Below are positions 43,090 to 51,880 of a stretch of 64,000 nucleotides of DNA, piece by piece (position 1 is the stretch's first letter; each line of letters begins with the position of its first letter). Source of the DNA: Sediminibacterium sp. (GTDB taxonomy: Bacteria; Bacteroidota; Bacteroidia; Chitinophagales; Chitinophagaceae); the NCBI RefSeq assembly GCF_030695065.1, contig NZ_JAUYTR010000011.1, forward strand, positions 248,001 through 312,000. The letters run 5' to 3'. A program made the translations under genes and the position numbers. The notes under the pieces were generated by a model, which searched no databases, was not told the DNA's origin, and saw only the letters and a program-made list of their open reading frames with translations.

Positions 43090-43578
43090 ATGAAAAAAAA
43101 CATTTTTATTGTAGCTATTATTTTATGCGCACTTAGCATATATACTACTACCAATGCGCAATCTTACAAAAACGGTTTAGGTTTAAGATTTGGCGGACTA
43201 ACCAGTGGATTAACATTGAAGCACTTCACCAATCAATCAACCGCCCTTGAAGGAATAGTTAGTTTAGGCAGACAGAGTGTAATTGTAACAGGCCTTTATG
43301 AAAAACATGCACCACTAGGTGGCGCAGGCAGCGCAAAAATATTTTATGGTTTTGGTGGCCACCTTGGATTTTTCCAAGATGGTGGCAGGTACTATTATAA
43401 TGACAATAGAATCTATACCTCTTCTACAGTAGTTGGTATTGACGGAATACTTGGATTAGATTTTAAATTAAATAAAGCGCCCATCAATATCAGTATGGAT
43501 ATAAAACCATTTGTTGACTTCTTCGGAGGCAACTATTTTTATATGGATGGAGGACTTAGTTTAAGATATACATTCTAG
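43090..43578 (+). CDS. Small outer-membrane beta-barrel-like protein
   Basis: This 162-residue protein has a signal peptide (MKKNIFIVAIILCAL...NAQ) and a mature part with alternating hydrophobic/glycine-rich strands (GLGLRFGGLTSGLTLKHF, STVVGIDGILGLDFKL, GGLSLRYTF), ending in a C-terminal aromatic residue. This is the pattern of an 8-stranded outer-membrane barrel. I recognise no particular family. It stands alone on the plus strand between two minus-strand groups and ends 10 bp from the M28 peptidase stop. Confidence 0.75.
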   Translation: MKKNIFIVAIILCALSIYTTTNAQSYKNGLGLRFGGLTSGLTLKHFTNQSTALEGIVSLGRQSVIVTGLYEKHAPLGGAGSAKIFYGFGGHLGFFQDGGRYYYNDNRIYTSSTVVGIDGILGLDFKLNKAPINISMDIKPFVDFFGGNYFYMDGGLSLRYTF

Positions 43579-43588
43579 AAAAACCATA

Positions 43589-44881
43589 TTATCTTAAACT
43601 GCTGGCATCAACTCTTGTGGGAGTCTCTTTTCCACTGATGATTCCTCTAGCACTTAAAGCAATAGATCGGATGATCTGGGTCATATTCGGAATATCGATG
43701 GTACTTAGTTCATCCGATGCTTTATGATAATATGGATCAACATCAATTTTGGTAGTTGAAATAGTATGCGCAGGTACGCCTAATCTAGCTAATGTAGCAT
43801 TGTCTGAACGGTAAAAAAGATTTTGACTTGTATATGGATCTGGATAGAAAGTAAAGTTCGTTCCCGCTAAATTACCTTGTAATATTTTACCCATATCGGT
43901 TTTTTCGTACCCTGTAATAAAAGCACTGTTTTTACCCCACTTACTTTCACTACCAATCATTTCAATATTAAACATGGCTTTTACATCCAAGGGATTGAAT
44001 TGCTTGGAAAAATATTGAGATCCAAATCCACCCACTTCTTCTGCTGTAAAAGCAACAAAAATTAAACTGCGTTCATTGTTCTTTGCAGCAGCATAATATT
44101 TGGCTAACAACATCATAGCAGTAGTTCCTGCAGCATCATCATTGGCACCATTAAAAATTGAATCATTGTTTACCATATTTCTACTATTGATTCCTAAATG
44201 ATCGTAGTGACCAGAAAAAATCACATATTCATTCGGCAACGATTTCCCAGGAATCATACCTACCACATTGGCTAATGGCATTTCTTGAATATCATGTTTA
44301 GCATCAACTGTAATATTTTTTACAGCTGTTTCCGTAGTTAATATAAACACTACAGACTTGTCAGAATAAAACATATTGCCTTTTAATTGAGCCAGTCTGC
44401 TAAATGTATTGGTAAAAGAAGTATCAACTAAAACAATGGTGTTCTTAGATAGTCCGCTGTACTTGCGGGCCTCCCCAAATAAATTAGCGCCTTTGGCAAT
44501 TACTGCCACTTCATATCCTGAATTTTCAGTGACTTGCAAATCTTTACTGCAGGTTACTGCAATGATTTGTTTGGTATCTAGTGCAGATTCGTTTAGCATA
44601 CCAGATGCACTTATAAACTTAGGTCTAATCATTGCGAAAGATTGCAAATATTGATTGATGCCTTTCAATGGCTGAATACCATACGATTTAAATTCACCAG
44701 CAATGAATGCAGCTGCCTTATCTATCCCTTTAGTAAAAGTTCTTCGTCCCTCCATTTCATCAGAAGCCAATGTACCCACAACTCTTTGTACTTCGGCATC
44801 TGTAATAATCGTTTGTAGGTCTTGCGCTTTAGCAGCTACCATCCATCCCAACAAACAAAAGGAAACAAAAAACTTTTTCAT
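43589..44881 (-). CDS. M28 family zinc peptidase (aminopeptidase)
   Basis: This 430-residue secreted peptidase (signal peptide ending AKAQ) has the M28 motifs: zinc ligands in FSGHYDHLGI (His, Asp), GANDDAAGTTAMM (Asp), FTAEEVGGFGSQYF (Glu pair, catalytic base and ligand), NIEMIGS and a final VPAHTISTT His. A PA-like insert (about 90-200) precedes the catalytic half, as in aminopeptidases with this layout. It is probably periplasmic or outer-membrane associated and removes N-terminal residues from peptides. It lies 14 nt after the LytTR regulator gene, so it may share its transcript. Confidence 0.92.
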   Translation of the reverse strand: MKKFFVSFCLLGWMVAAKAQDLQTIITDAEVQRVVGTLASDEMEGRRTFTKGIDKAAAFIAGEFKSYGIQPLKGINQYLQSFAMIRPKFISASGMLNESALDTKQIIAVTCSKDLQVTENSGYEVAVIAKGANLFGEARKYSGLSKNTIVLVDTSFTNTFSRLAQLKGNMFYSDKSVVFILTTETAVKNITVDAKHDIQEMPLANVVGMIPGKSLPNEYVIFSGHYDHLGINSRNMVNNDSIFNGANDDAAGTTAMMLLAKYYAAAKNNERSLIFVAFTAEEVGGFGSQYFSKQFNPLDVKAMFNIEMIGSESKWGKNSAFITGYEKTDMGKILQGNLAGTNFTFYPDPYTSQNLFYRSDNATLARLGVPAHTISTTKIDVDPYYHKASDELSTIDIPNMTQIIRSIALSARGIISGKETPTRVDASSLR

Positions 44882-44895
44882 ATTATTCTATTAAA

Positions 44896-45627
44896 TTATA
44901 AACTCATCATTTCTTTAAACTTCACCGTTTGTCTACGGCTAACTTCAATCTTTTCTCCCCCTTTTAAATCGAGAATTAATCCTCCGTTAAAATAAGGCTC
45001 AATTTTTTCAATCCATCTTAGGTTTATGATATGTTTTCTATTGGCTCTAAAAAACATTCTATCATCCAAACGTTCTTCTAAAGCATTCAACGATTTTAAT
45101 ATCAATGGCTTATTGGTTCCGAAAAATACTTTGGCATAATTGCCTACACTTTCAAATAACCTGATTTCTCCCAACTTTACAAACCAACAACGTTCACCGT
45201 CTTTTACAAAAACCTGATCTTGTTCTGTAAGTGGACCTCTATTGTTGCCACTCAACCCTATTTTTTCTTTGAACAACTCTGCTTGTAATTTTTGAATAGC
45301 ATCAGATAACCGCTTTGGCTCAATGGGTTTTAATAAATAATCTAGTGCGTTTACTTCAAAAGCCTTAATGGCATATTCATCGTATGCAGTGGTAAATATT
45401 ACTTTGGGCGCTTTTTCTACTTCGGCCAATAAGTCGAACCCAGTTTTACCTGGCATTTGAATGTCTAGAAAAATTAAGTCGGGATTCAGGGTTTCAATTT
45501 TCTCTATACCCTCATCAACATTGGCTGCTTCATCTATCACTTCTATATCACCATGGTCTTGCAACAACTTCTTTAGTTCGTTTCTAGCCAATCTTTCATC
45601 ATCAATAATAATTGCCTTAATTGCCAT
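44896..45627 (-). CDS. LytTR-family response regulator
   Basis: This 243-residue regulator has a receiver domain (1-~120; Asp9/10 pocket, phosphorylated Asp55 in IFLDIQMPG, Thr-Ala in FTTAYDEYA, Lys in LLKP) and a C-terminal LytTR DNA-binding domain (about 140-243: KLGEIRLFESVGNYAKVFF, LNALEERLDDRMFFRANRKHIINLRWI). The paired histidine kinase lies 23 nt upstream in the same direction. LytTR regulators in Bacteroidota often control extracellular or adaptation genes; the target here is unknown. Confidence 0.95.
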   Translation of the reverse strand: MAIKAIIIDDERLARNELKKLLQDHGDIEVIDEAANVDEGIEKIETLNPDLIFLDIQMPGKTGFDLLAEVEKAPKVIFTTAYDEYAIKAFEVNALDYLLKPIEPKRLSDAIQKLQAELFKEKIGLSGNNRGPLTEQDQVFVKDGERCWFVKLGEIRLFESVGNYAKVFFGTNKPLILKSLNALEERLDDRMFFRANRKHIINLRWIEKIEPYFNGGLILDLKGGEKIEVSRRQTVKFKEMMSL

Positions 45628-45650
45628 AATTGCTGATTGTATTATTGTGG

Positions 45651-46709
45651 TTAAGCCGGTACACCTTGTACTGGCATAATAATTTTTGCTTCAACTGTAT
45701 TATTCTTAGTTGCTTCAATGGTAAAGCTTGCTTTGTCTCCAAATAACAACTTCAATCTACTTCTGGTACTTTGCAATCCAAACCCTTCAGAGTCAGCAAT
45801 TTCGGAAATAGTTCCCGAATTTTGTACAATCAATTCATGGTGAGACTGCCTAAAATCTGAAATAATTTTGATAGTCCCCCCTTCTTTGGCTTTGCTAATA
45901 CCATGCTTTATGGCATTTTCTACTAAAGTTTGCAACATCATTGGAGGTATGGGCTGATCTAAAGTGTCTTCATCAATATCATACTCTACCATTAATCGGT
46001 CTTCAAAACGAATATGTTCTAAAGCTAAATAGTCTTTTACAATATTTAACTCTCTTTCAAAAGGAACCGTCTCTTGTTTTTCGGCCTGCATACTACTTCT
46101 GAGCAGATTACTCAATTCGGTAATAGCAGTTCTGGCTCTTTCCGGATTTTCATCTACTAAAGCCCTAATGCTATTGAGTGCATTAAAAATAAAATGAGGA
46201 TTAATATGACTTTTAATGGTTTTTAGCTCCATTTCTTTCACCAAACTCTCCAATTTAATTTTTTGAAACTCTGTTTTAGTACCCAATTCAATATAATGCC
46301 AGAGATAATAAATGGATACCCAAACCAGTATCAAAGGGGAATCAGACACCAGATTCACTAAAAATCGCTTGTCTACAGAAACCTTTGTTTTGGGGTTATA
46401 TAAATGCAGCCATTCCGCAATGGCCGAGTTGGTTAGGTTAAAAAGTACTAAAATCAACATTAAAACCCCAGTAAACTGCACCCATTTTTTAGACAACTCA
46501 GGAGGCAATAAATGAAATAATTTGATTAATTCCCTTAAAATATGGGTAAAGAATAAGCCTGAAACAATTATTACCAATAGCTTGGGATAGAAAATGCTAT
46601 TAATTTTACTGTCAAAAACAAAGGCAAAAAACACCATTGTTAAGCCATAAAGCAGCCAACCACCCATTTGACACCACCAATATAGTATTGCTTTGTTTTT
46701 TGTTCTCAT
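45651..46709 (-). CDS. LytS/YehU-type sensor histidine kinase
   Basis: This 352-residue sensor has four hydrophobic helices in the first ~140 residues, a coiled linker (EFQKIKLESLVKEMELKTIK), the His_kinase region with His172 in SHINPHFIFNALNSI (the NPHFIFN form typical of this class) and an HATPase domain (PPMMLQTLVENAIKHGI, GFGLQSTRSRLKLLFG). There is no large periplasmic sensor domain, so the stimulus is probably sensed in the membrane. It pairs with the downstream LytTR regulator. A TAGCTTTG -7 motif lies 7 nt before the start. Confidence 0.93.
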   Translation of the reverse strand: MRTKNKAILYWWCQMGGWLLYGLTMVFFAFVFDSKINSIFYPKLLVIIVSGLFFTHILRELIKLFHLLPPELSKKWVQFTGVLMLILVLFNLTNSAIAEWLHLYNPKTKVSVDKRFLVNLVSDSPLILVWVSIYYLWHYIELGTKTEFQKIKLESLVKEMELKTIKSHINPHFIFNALNSIRALVDENPERARTAITELSNLLRSSMQAEKQETVPFERELNIVKDYLALEHIRFEDRLMVEYDIDEDTLDQPIPPMMLQTLVENAIKHGISKAKEGGTIKIISDFRQSHHELIVQNSGTISEIADSEGFGLQSTRSRLKLLFGDKASFTIEATKNNTVEAKIIMPVQGVPA

Positions 46710-46715
46710 GACTTA

Positions 46716-46723
46716 CAAAGCTA
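46716..46723 (-). promoter_or_regulatory. Putative -7 promoter element of the LytTR operon
   Basis: TAGCTTTG on the minus strand matches TAnnTTTG, 6 nt upstream of the kinase ATG. A TTTG lies further upstream at non-ideal spacing. The transcript would have a very short leader. Confidence 0.4.
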
Positions 46724-46801
46724 AATATAGCTAAGCCCTTGAAAAGGAACAAATTGGATTAAAGGCAAATTCAGCGGCTGGTTGGCTTAAAATAATGTAA
46801 C

Positions 46802-46823
46802 AGAAGGCTGAACCTTCTTTTTT
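46802..46823 (+). terminator. Terminator-like hairpin in the dxs leader
   Basis: AGAAGG-CTGAA-CCTTCT is a perfect 6-bp stem with a 5-nt loop followed by five to six T on the plus strand, 42 bp upstream of dxs. No plus-strand gene ends here; the neighbours upstream are on the minus strand. It could be a leader terminator (attenuator) or stop antisense transcription. Confidence 0.4.
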
Positions 46824-46864
46824 ATCGGATGTTATTGTATTTTTACCACTAAATTAAGCAGTAC

Positions 46865-48799
46865 ATGGAGTTTGTTCCTGGTCCTTTACTCAACAATATC
46901 AATAGCCCTGAAGACCTTAAAAAACTCAGCAGAGCTCAGTTACACCAAATTTGCAACGAATTAAGACAATATATCATAGATGTAGTAAGTGTGCATGGCG
47001 GGCATTTTGCTGCTAGCTTAGGCGTAGTAGAATTGTCGGTGGCATTGCATTATATCTATAATACCCCATACGACCAATTGGTTTGGGATGTAGGCCATCA
47101 GGCATATGGACACAAAATATTAACTGGAAGAAGAGACAATTTTCCCACCAACCGTAAATACAAAGGATTAAGTGGTTTCCCTAAACGTTCTGAAAGTGAA
47201 TACGACACTTTTGGCGTTGGGCATTCTTCTACTTCTATTTCTGCTGCATTAGGTATGGCCATTGCAGCAAAGCACAAAGGCGAAAACAGAAAATCAGTGG
47301 CCATTATTGGGGATGGTTCTATGACAGCGGGTATGGCATTTGAAGCCATGAACCATGCAGGTGTTGCCGACAGTGATGTATTGATTATTTTGAACGACAA
47401 CTGCATGAGCATTGACCCTAACGTGGGTGCTTTAAAAGAATATTTAACTGATATCAGTACCTCTCCTACTTATAATAAAGTAAGAGATGAAATTTGGAAC
47501 TTAATGGGCAAACTACCTGTTGGAAAAAATTTCAGCAGAGAAATGGCTTCAAAAATGGAAGCCAGTATTAAGGGGGTGGTGAACAAGAGCAGCAATTTAT
47601 TTGAAGCATTGAAGCTGCGTTATTTTGGTCCAATTGACGGCCATAATATTACCAAATTAGTAGACACATTAAAAGACCTAAGAGAAATACCTGGTCCAAA
47701 ATTATTGCATATCATAACCACTAAGGGGAAGGGATACGAACTAGCAGAAAAAGACCAAACCAAGTGGCATGCACCCGGCTTATTTGATAAAACAACAGGA
47801 GAGATTTTCAAAAAGAAAATTGATATACCACAACCTCCTAAGTACCAAGATGTATTTGGACATACCATGATTGAATTAGCAGAAGCCAACCCCAAAGTAA
47901 TGGGTGTTACGCCAGCTATGCCTAGCGGGTCATCGCTTAAATTCATGATGGATAAAATGCCTGATCGCGCATTTGATGTAGGCATTTGTGAGCAACATGC
48001 AGTTACCGTAAGTGCGGGTATGGCTACGCAGGGATTAAGGGTGTTCTGTAATATTTATTCTTCGTTTATGCAACGTGCTTACGACCAAGTGGTACACGAT
48101 GTTGCATTGCAAAAATTACCTGTTGTATTTTGTTTAGACCGTGCTGGTTTAGTAGGTGAAGATGGACCTACCCACCATGGTTGTTATGATATTTCTTTCA
48201 TGCGTTGCATACCCAATTTAGTTATTGCTGCACCCATGAATGAAAAGGAATTGCGCAACTTAATGTACACTGCACAATTGGATGAAACAAAGTATCCTAT
48301 GGTAATTCGTTATCCAAGAGGAGAAGGCGTTATGCCAGAATGGAGAACGCCTTTTGAAGCCATTGAAATTGGAACAGGTCGTAAGTTAAAAGATGGAAAA
48401 GAAGTGGCCATCTTAAGCTTTGGACATCCAGGAAATTTTGCACAAGCTGCCATTCGTAATTTAAGAACAGAAGGCATTGATCCGGCTCATTATGATATCC
48501 GTTTTGTAAAACCCATTGATGAAGCTTTACTACACGAAGTGTTTAGTAACTATTCAAAAATTGTAACAGTAGAAGATGGAACGGTTGTAGGTGGATTTGG
48601 ATCGGCTGTGTTAGAATTCATGAACGCGAATAGTTACAAAGCCGATGTAAAAATCTTAGGTATCCCTGATAGATTGGTAGAACACGGAACACCTAAAGAA
48701 CTACACAGAGAATGCGCTTACGATGCAGAAGGAATTGCAGACGCAGTGCGTGAACTGATGAAATCAACAGTGAACGTATCTAATAATATATTACAATAA
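46865..48799 (+). CDS. dxs: 1-deoxy-D-xylulose-5-phosphate synthase
   Basis: This 644-residue TPP enzyme joins pyruvate and glyceraldehyde-3-phosphate in the first step of the MEP isoprenoid pathway. Typical segments are VVSVHGGHFAASLGVVELSVALH, WDVGHQAYGHKILTGRR, TPP/Mg motif GDGSMTAGMAFEAMNHAG...LIILNDNCMSI, DGHNITKLVDTL, and the pyrimidine-domain DVGICEQHAVTVSAG plus LDRAGLVGEDGPTHHG. Length and domain order are normal. It is a monocistronic gene closed by a strong bidirectional terminator. A hairpin in the leader may regulate it. Confidence 0.97.
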   Translation: MEFVPGPLLNNINSPEDLKKLSRAQLHQICNELRQYIIDVVSVHGGHFAASLGVVELSVALHYIYNTPYDQLVWDVGHQAYGHKILTGRRDNFPTNRKYKGLSGFPKRSESEYDTFGVGHSSTSISAALGMAIAAKHKGENRKSVAIIGDGSMTAGMAFEAMNHAGVADSDVLIILNDNCMSIDPNVGALKEYLTDISTSPTYNKVRDEIWNLMGKLPVGKNFSREMASKMEASIKGVVNKSSNLFEALKLRYFGPIDGHNITKLVDTLKDLREIPGPKLLHIITTKGKGYELAEKDQTKWHAPGLFDKTTGEIFKKKIDIPQPPKYQDVFGHTMIELAEANPKVMGVTPAMPSGSSLKFMMDKMPDRAFDVGICEQHAVTVSAGMATQGLRVFCNIYSSFMQRAYDQVVHDVALQKLPVVFCLDRAGLVGEDGPTHHGCYDISFMRCIPNLVIAAPMNEKELRNLMYTAQLDETKYPMVIRYPRGEGVMPEWRTPFEAIEIGTGRKLKDGKEVAILSFGHPGNFAQAAIRNLRTEGIDPAHYDIRFVKPIDEALLHEVFSNYSKIVTVEDGTVVGGFGSAVLEFMNANSYKADVKILGIPDRLVEHGTPKELHRECAYDAEGIADAVRELMKSTVNVSNNILQ

Positions 48800-48802
48800 A
48801 CC

Positions 48803-48836
48803 AAAAAGGGCAATGTTAAAACACTGCCCTTTTTTT
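48803..48836. terminator. Bidirectional intrinsic terminator between dxs and scpA
   Basis: AAAAAGGGCA pairs with TGCCCTTTTT (48803-48812/48825-48834), extended by a TGT/ACA inner pair with a TAAA loop, followed by seven T on the plus strand. On the minus strand the A-run becomes the T-tract. It ends on the scpA stop codon. Confidence 0.85.
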
Positions 48837-49650
48837 ATTCAAAACTTCCTTCTTGTTCTGTTCTTTCTTCTTCGGTTAAGCCCTCATCAGCAATATCCGC
48901 TTCTCTATTTTCATTCCACTCAACAATGAAATTATTCATTCCTTGACCTACCAATAATTTCATGTATTTCTGTTGAGACAATTCTAAAATAGATAAGAAT
49001 AAGAAAATGGCATGAATGCGGTCTTCACAAATTTCAAATACTTTTTCAAAAGCAACGGTCTTTTCTCTACCCACAAAATCGAGCATATAGTCTCTACTGC
49101 CTTCCATGGTATAATTGTAACGCACAACTGTATGAACAGGTTTGTTTTGTCTATCATGTACGCGCTGCATTACTTTTTCAAAAGCCTTCATTAGCTTGAA
49201 TAAAGTAATATTCTGTATTTCAGTTCCTTCAGATGCTTCCTCCCCAATAGAAGAGATTTCTTTTTGTAAATTTCCTCTTTTCACCATCAACATACGCATG
49301 GCTTCCATCTCGGCCATTTGCACTGCAGCTTCTTTGAATTTTTTGTACTCGAGAATTTTGTCAATCAATTCTTGACGTGGATCTATTTCATTTCCTGATG
49401 CATCAATTTCTTTTCTTGGCAACAATAATCTTGCTTTGATGCGCATTAAAGTAGACACAAATAAAATGAACTCAGAACTCAATTCAATATTCAGCTTTTC
49501 TGATCCATGAATGAAATCTAAAAAGTCGTTAATGATTTTAGTGATGGGAATATTATAGATATCTAGTTCATCTCTTTCTATAAAGAACAACAAAAGGTCA
49601 AAAGGGCCTTCAAACTGATCTAGTTTAATTTGATAGTTTACAGTACTCAC
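48835..49650 (-). CDS. scpA: Segregation and condensation protein A
   Basis: This 271-residue protein is the kleisin subunit of the Smc-ScpAB chromosome condensin. The N-terminal FEGPFDLLLFFIERDELDIYNIPITKII (about 13-40) and LSSEFILFVSTLMRIKARLLLPR segment are diagnostic, and the C-terminal winged-helix part is present (FLFLSILELSQQKYMKLL). The start is GTG at 49650. scpB is not in the window. An acidic tail (EADIADEGLTEEERTEQEG) ends the protein. Confidence 0.96.
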   Translation of the reverse strand: MSTVNYQIKLDQFEGPFDLLLFFIERDELDIYNIPITKIINDFLDFIHGSEKLNIELSSEFILFVSTLMRIKARLLLPRKEIDASGNEIDPRQELIDKILEYKKFKEAAVQMAEMEAMRMLMVKRGNLQKEISSIGEEASEGTEIQNITLFKLMKAFEKVMQRVHDRQNKPVHTVVRYNYTMEGSRDYMLDFVGREKTVAFEKVFEICEDRIHAIFLFLSILELSQQKYMKLLVGQGMNNFIVEWNENREADIADEGLTEEERTEQEGSFE

Positions 49651-49675
49651 GTTCCGGTTTTTTACAAAGAAAAGA

Positions 49676-49701
49676 AAACAGGGCCTATTTTAGCCCTGTT
49701 T
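49676..49701 (-). terminator. Intrinsic terminator of mscL
   Basis: AAACAGGGC pairs perfectly with GCCCTGTTT (9-bp stem, 8-nt loop CTATTTTA), followed on the minus strand by a T-rich TCTTTTC stretch. It lies 26 nt after the mscL stop and before the scpA start. Confidence 0.8.
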
Positions 49702-49727
49702 CAAGAATAGTTATCCACCAAAATACC

Positions 49728-50171
49728 TTAATTCACTTTTTTGAGTGAATCCCTTATTTCAGCAAGTAGTTTTTCTGCATCTGTTGGTCCTGGAGGAGGC
49801 GCAGGTTGGGCAGGCGCTTCTGCTTTCTTCAACTTATTCAATGCCTTTATTACCATAAATACGGCAAATGCCACTATTACAAAGTCGATTAAATTAGTTA
49901 TAAACTCCCCATATTTTATAGAGACTTCGGTAACGGCAGGGGTAACCACCGTGCCTGCAGCATCTTTAACGGCATCAACAGCTTGCTGTAACACCCATTT
50001 TTTATCATTAAAATCAACTCCACCAGTTAGCATACCAACCAATGGCATAATGATTCCATCCACAAAAGAAGTAACAATTTTTCCAAAGGATACCCCCATT
50101 ACAAATGCTACAGCGGTATCTACTAAATTGCCTCTTACGGCAAACTCTTTGAATTCTTTAATCATTCCCAT
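49728..50171 (-). CDS. mscL: Large-conductance mechanosensitive channel
   Basis: This 147-residue channel opens under membrane tension to release solutes after osmotic downshock. It has the N-terminal amphipathic MIKEFKEFAVRGNLVDTAVAFVMGVSFGKIVTSFV including the pore helix, the periplasmic loop (FNDKKWVLQQ...VSIKYGEFI), the second helix LIDFVIVAFAVFMVIKAL, and a cytoplasmic KKAEAPAQPAPPPG linker with a final helix (TDAEKLLAEIRDSLKK). The periplasmic loop is slightly long but otherwise normal. Confidence 0.97.
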   Translation of the reverse strand: MGMIKEFKEFAVRGNLVDTAVAFVMGVSFGKIVTSFVDGIIMPLVGMLTGGVDFNDKKWVLQQAVDAVKDAAGTVVTPAVTEVSIKYGEFITNLIDFVIVAFAVFMVIKALNKLKKAEAPAQPAPPPGPTDAEKLLAEIRDSLKKVN

Positions 50172-50199
50172 AATAAAAAAATTTATACCTGAAATATAG

Positions 50200-50946
50200 T
50201 TATTTCTTCAAACCTGGAAAACGCATTTTTAAATTTTTTAATGTAGTTAGAATCGTTTCGGCTACTAAATATTCTTTGTACCAGTTTTGATCGGAAGGAA
50301 TAATATGCCAGGGAACTTTGTTGCATTTATTAAAGCAATCTTGATATACCCGCATATATTGGTCCCATAATTTGGCTTCCACTAAATCTTGCTCATTGTA
50401 TTTCCATTGCTTTGTTTTGTCTTCTAATCTTTCTAATAATCGTTGGTTCTGTTCTTCTGGGCTAATATGTAAATAAAATTTTAAAATATGTGTATGATTA
50501 TGCACTTCCAGTATTTCTTCAAAATCGTTGATGGCTTTCATTCTTTTAATGGCCAAAGCATCATCGCACCATTTATGTACCCTGGTAATTAATATGTCTT
50601 CATAATGAGAGCGATTAAATACTTGAATCATGCCTTTAGATGGGGCATGCATATGTATTCTCCATAAAAAATCGTGCGACAGTTCTTTTGTAGAGGGGGC
50701 TTTAAAAGATTCTACCTGAACGCCTTGTGGATTCATTACGCCAAATACATCTCTGATTAGCCCATCTTTTCCACTTGCATCCATTCCTTGTATAACAATC
50801 AGTAAAGAATACTTTGATTCTGCATATAATAAATTTTGCAACTCGGTAAGCTCTTTCAAAATCAAAGCAGTTTTTGCCTTTGTTTTTTCTTTGTTGAATT
50901 GCTTGGGGGCTTTCGTACTAATTTTACTTAAGCGAACTGTTTGCAT
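50200..50946 (-). CDS. PPK2-family polyphosphate:nucleotide phosphotransferase
   Basis: This 248-residue protein of the polyphosphate kinase 2 family moves phosphate between polyphosphate and nucleotides. The Walker A is GMDASGKDG (54-62), followed by the typical QGVQVESFKAPSTKELSHDFLWRIHMHAP, lid-module FNRSHYEDILITRVH and KFYLHISPEEQNQRLLERL. This is the short one-domain PPK2 type, usually working in the direction of nucleotide phosphorylation; class I versus III cannot be fixed by eye. It lies 28 nt upstream of mscL in the same direction. A 7/8 -7 box (TACATTTA) precedes it. Confidence 0.92.
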   Translation of the reverse strand: MQTVRLSKISTKAPKQFNKEKTKAKTALILKELTELQNLLYAESKYSLLIVIQGMDASGKDGLIRDVFGVMNPQGVQVESFKAPSTKELSHDFLWRIHMHAPSKGMIQVFNRSHYEDILITRVHKWCDDALAIKRMKAINDFEEILEVHNHTHILKFYLHISPEEQNQRLLERLEDKTKQWKYNEQDLVEAKLWDQYMRVYQDCFNKCNKVPWHIIPSDQNWYKEYLVAETILTTLKNLKMRFPGLKK

Positions 50947-51013
50947 AATTCATTGTTTACTTAAATGTATTGATTTAGAACCGTAAAAACGGCATCTTTG
51001 ATAAAATTTGACT

Positions 51014-51880
51014 GTGCAAAAGCAATTACTGAATTGGTTCATTTTTAGTTTACTCTGTCTTATTTGGGGCAGTTCTTTCATATTAATGAAAGGCGGCATG
51101 AATGTATTAAGCCCCTATCAGGTTGCTTCCATTCGTATTATTAGTGCGGGGCTGGTGTTGTTGCCATTTGCATTAAAAGCTTTACGCAATATTCCTAAGG
51201 AAAAAAGAGGCGTAGTGGTATTATCTGGTTTATTGGGAAGTTTTTTTCCTGCTTATTTATTTTGCATTGCAGAAACAAAAATTGACAGTGCGTTGGCAGG
51301 CATCATGAATGCTTTAACCCCACTATTTGTAATACTAACAGGCATTTCCTTCTTTCAACTACAAGTAAAAAAAATGCAATTAATAGGAATTATTGTAGGT
51401 TTTATTGGATTGTCTTTACTAGTAGCGGCAGGGTCCAATATAAGCTTAGAATACTTCTCTTATTCTTTGCTGGTATTATTGGCCACATTGTTTTATGGCA
51501 TTAATGTAAATATGGTTGGTAAACATATGCAAGGTATTGGCTCTATAGAAATTGCATCAATGGCATTTGTATTCTTGTTGATTCCATGTTCCATCATTTT
51601 ATATTTCACGGGTTATTTTGCATTACCCTTAACCGAAGACGCTTATTTGCTCTCTACAGGTGCATCTGCAGTTTTAGGAATCTTTGGTACTGCAGTGGCT
51701 TCCGTTTTATTTTATATGTTGGTAAAGAGAGCCGGCGCATTATTTGCTTCCATGGTAACATATGGAATACCCTTTGTAGCAATTGGTTGGGGCATTTGGG
51801 GTGGCGAACAGGTAAACCTTGTTCAGGTTACCTGCTGCGGAATTATTTTAGTGGGGGTTTATTTAGCTAATAAGAAATAA
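51014..51880 (+). CDS. EamA/DMT-family transporter
   Basis: This protein of about 288 residues has ten transmembrane helices in two EamA repeats (about 5-140 and 148-285), as in drug/metabolite transporters such as RhaT and YdcZ-type permeases. The first repeat has SLLCLIWGSSFILMKGG and the second LLATLFYGINVNMVGKHM. The substrate is unknown. I place the start at GTG 51014; a TTG at 51008 would add two residues. The stop abuts the stop of the convergent frr gene with no gap. Confidence 0.9.
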   Translation: MQKQLLNWFIFSLLCLIWGSSFILMKGGMNVLSPYQVASIRIISAGLVLLPFALKALRNIPKEKRGVVVLSGLLGSFFPAYLFCIAETKIDSALAGIMNALTPLFVILTGISFFQLQVKKMQLIGIIVGFIGLSLLVAAGSNISLEYFSYSLLVLLATLFYGINVNMVGKHMQGIGSIEIASMAFVFLLIPCSIILYFTGYFALPLTEDAYLLSTGASAVLGIFGTAVASVLFYMLVKRAGALFASMVTYGIPFVAIGWGIWGGEQVNLVQVTCCGIILVGVYLANKK

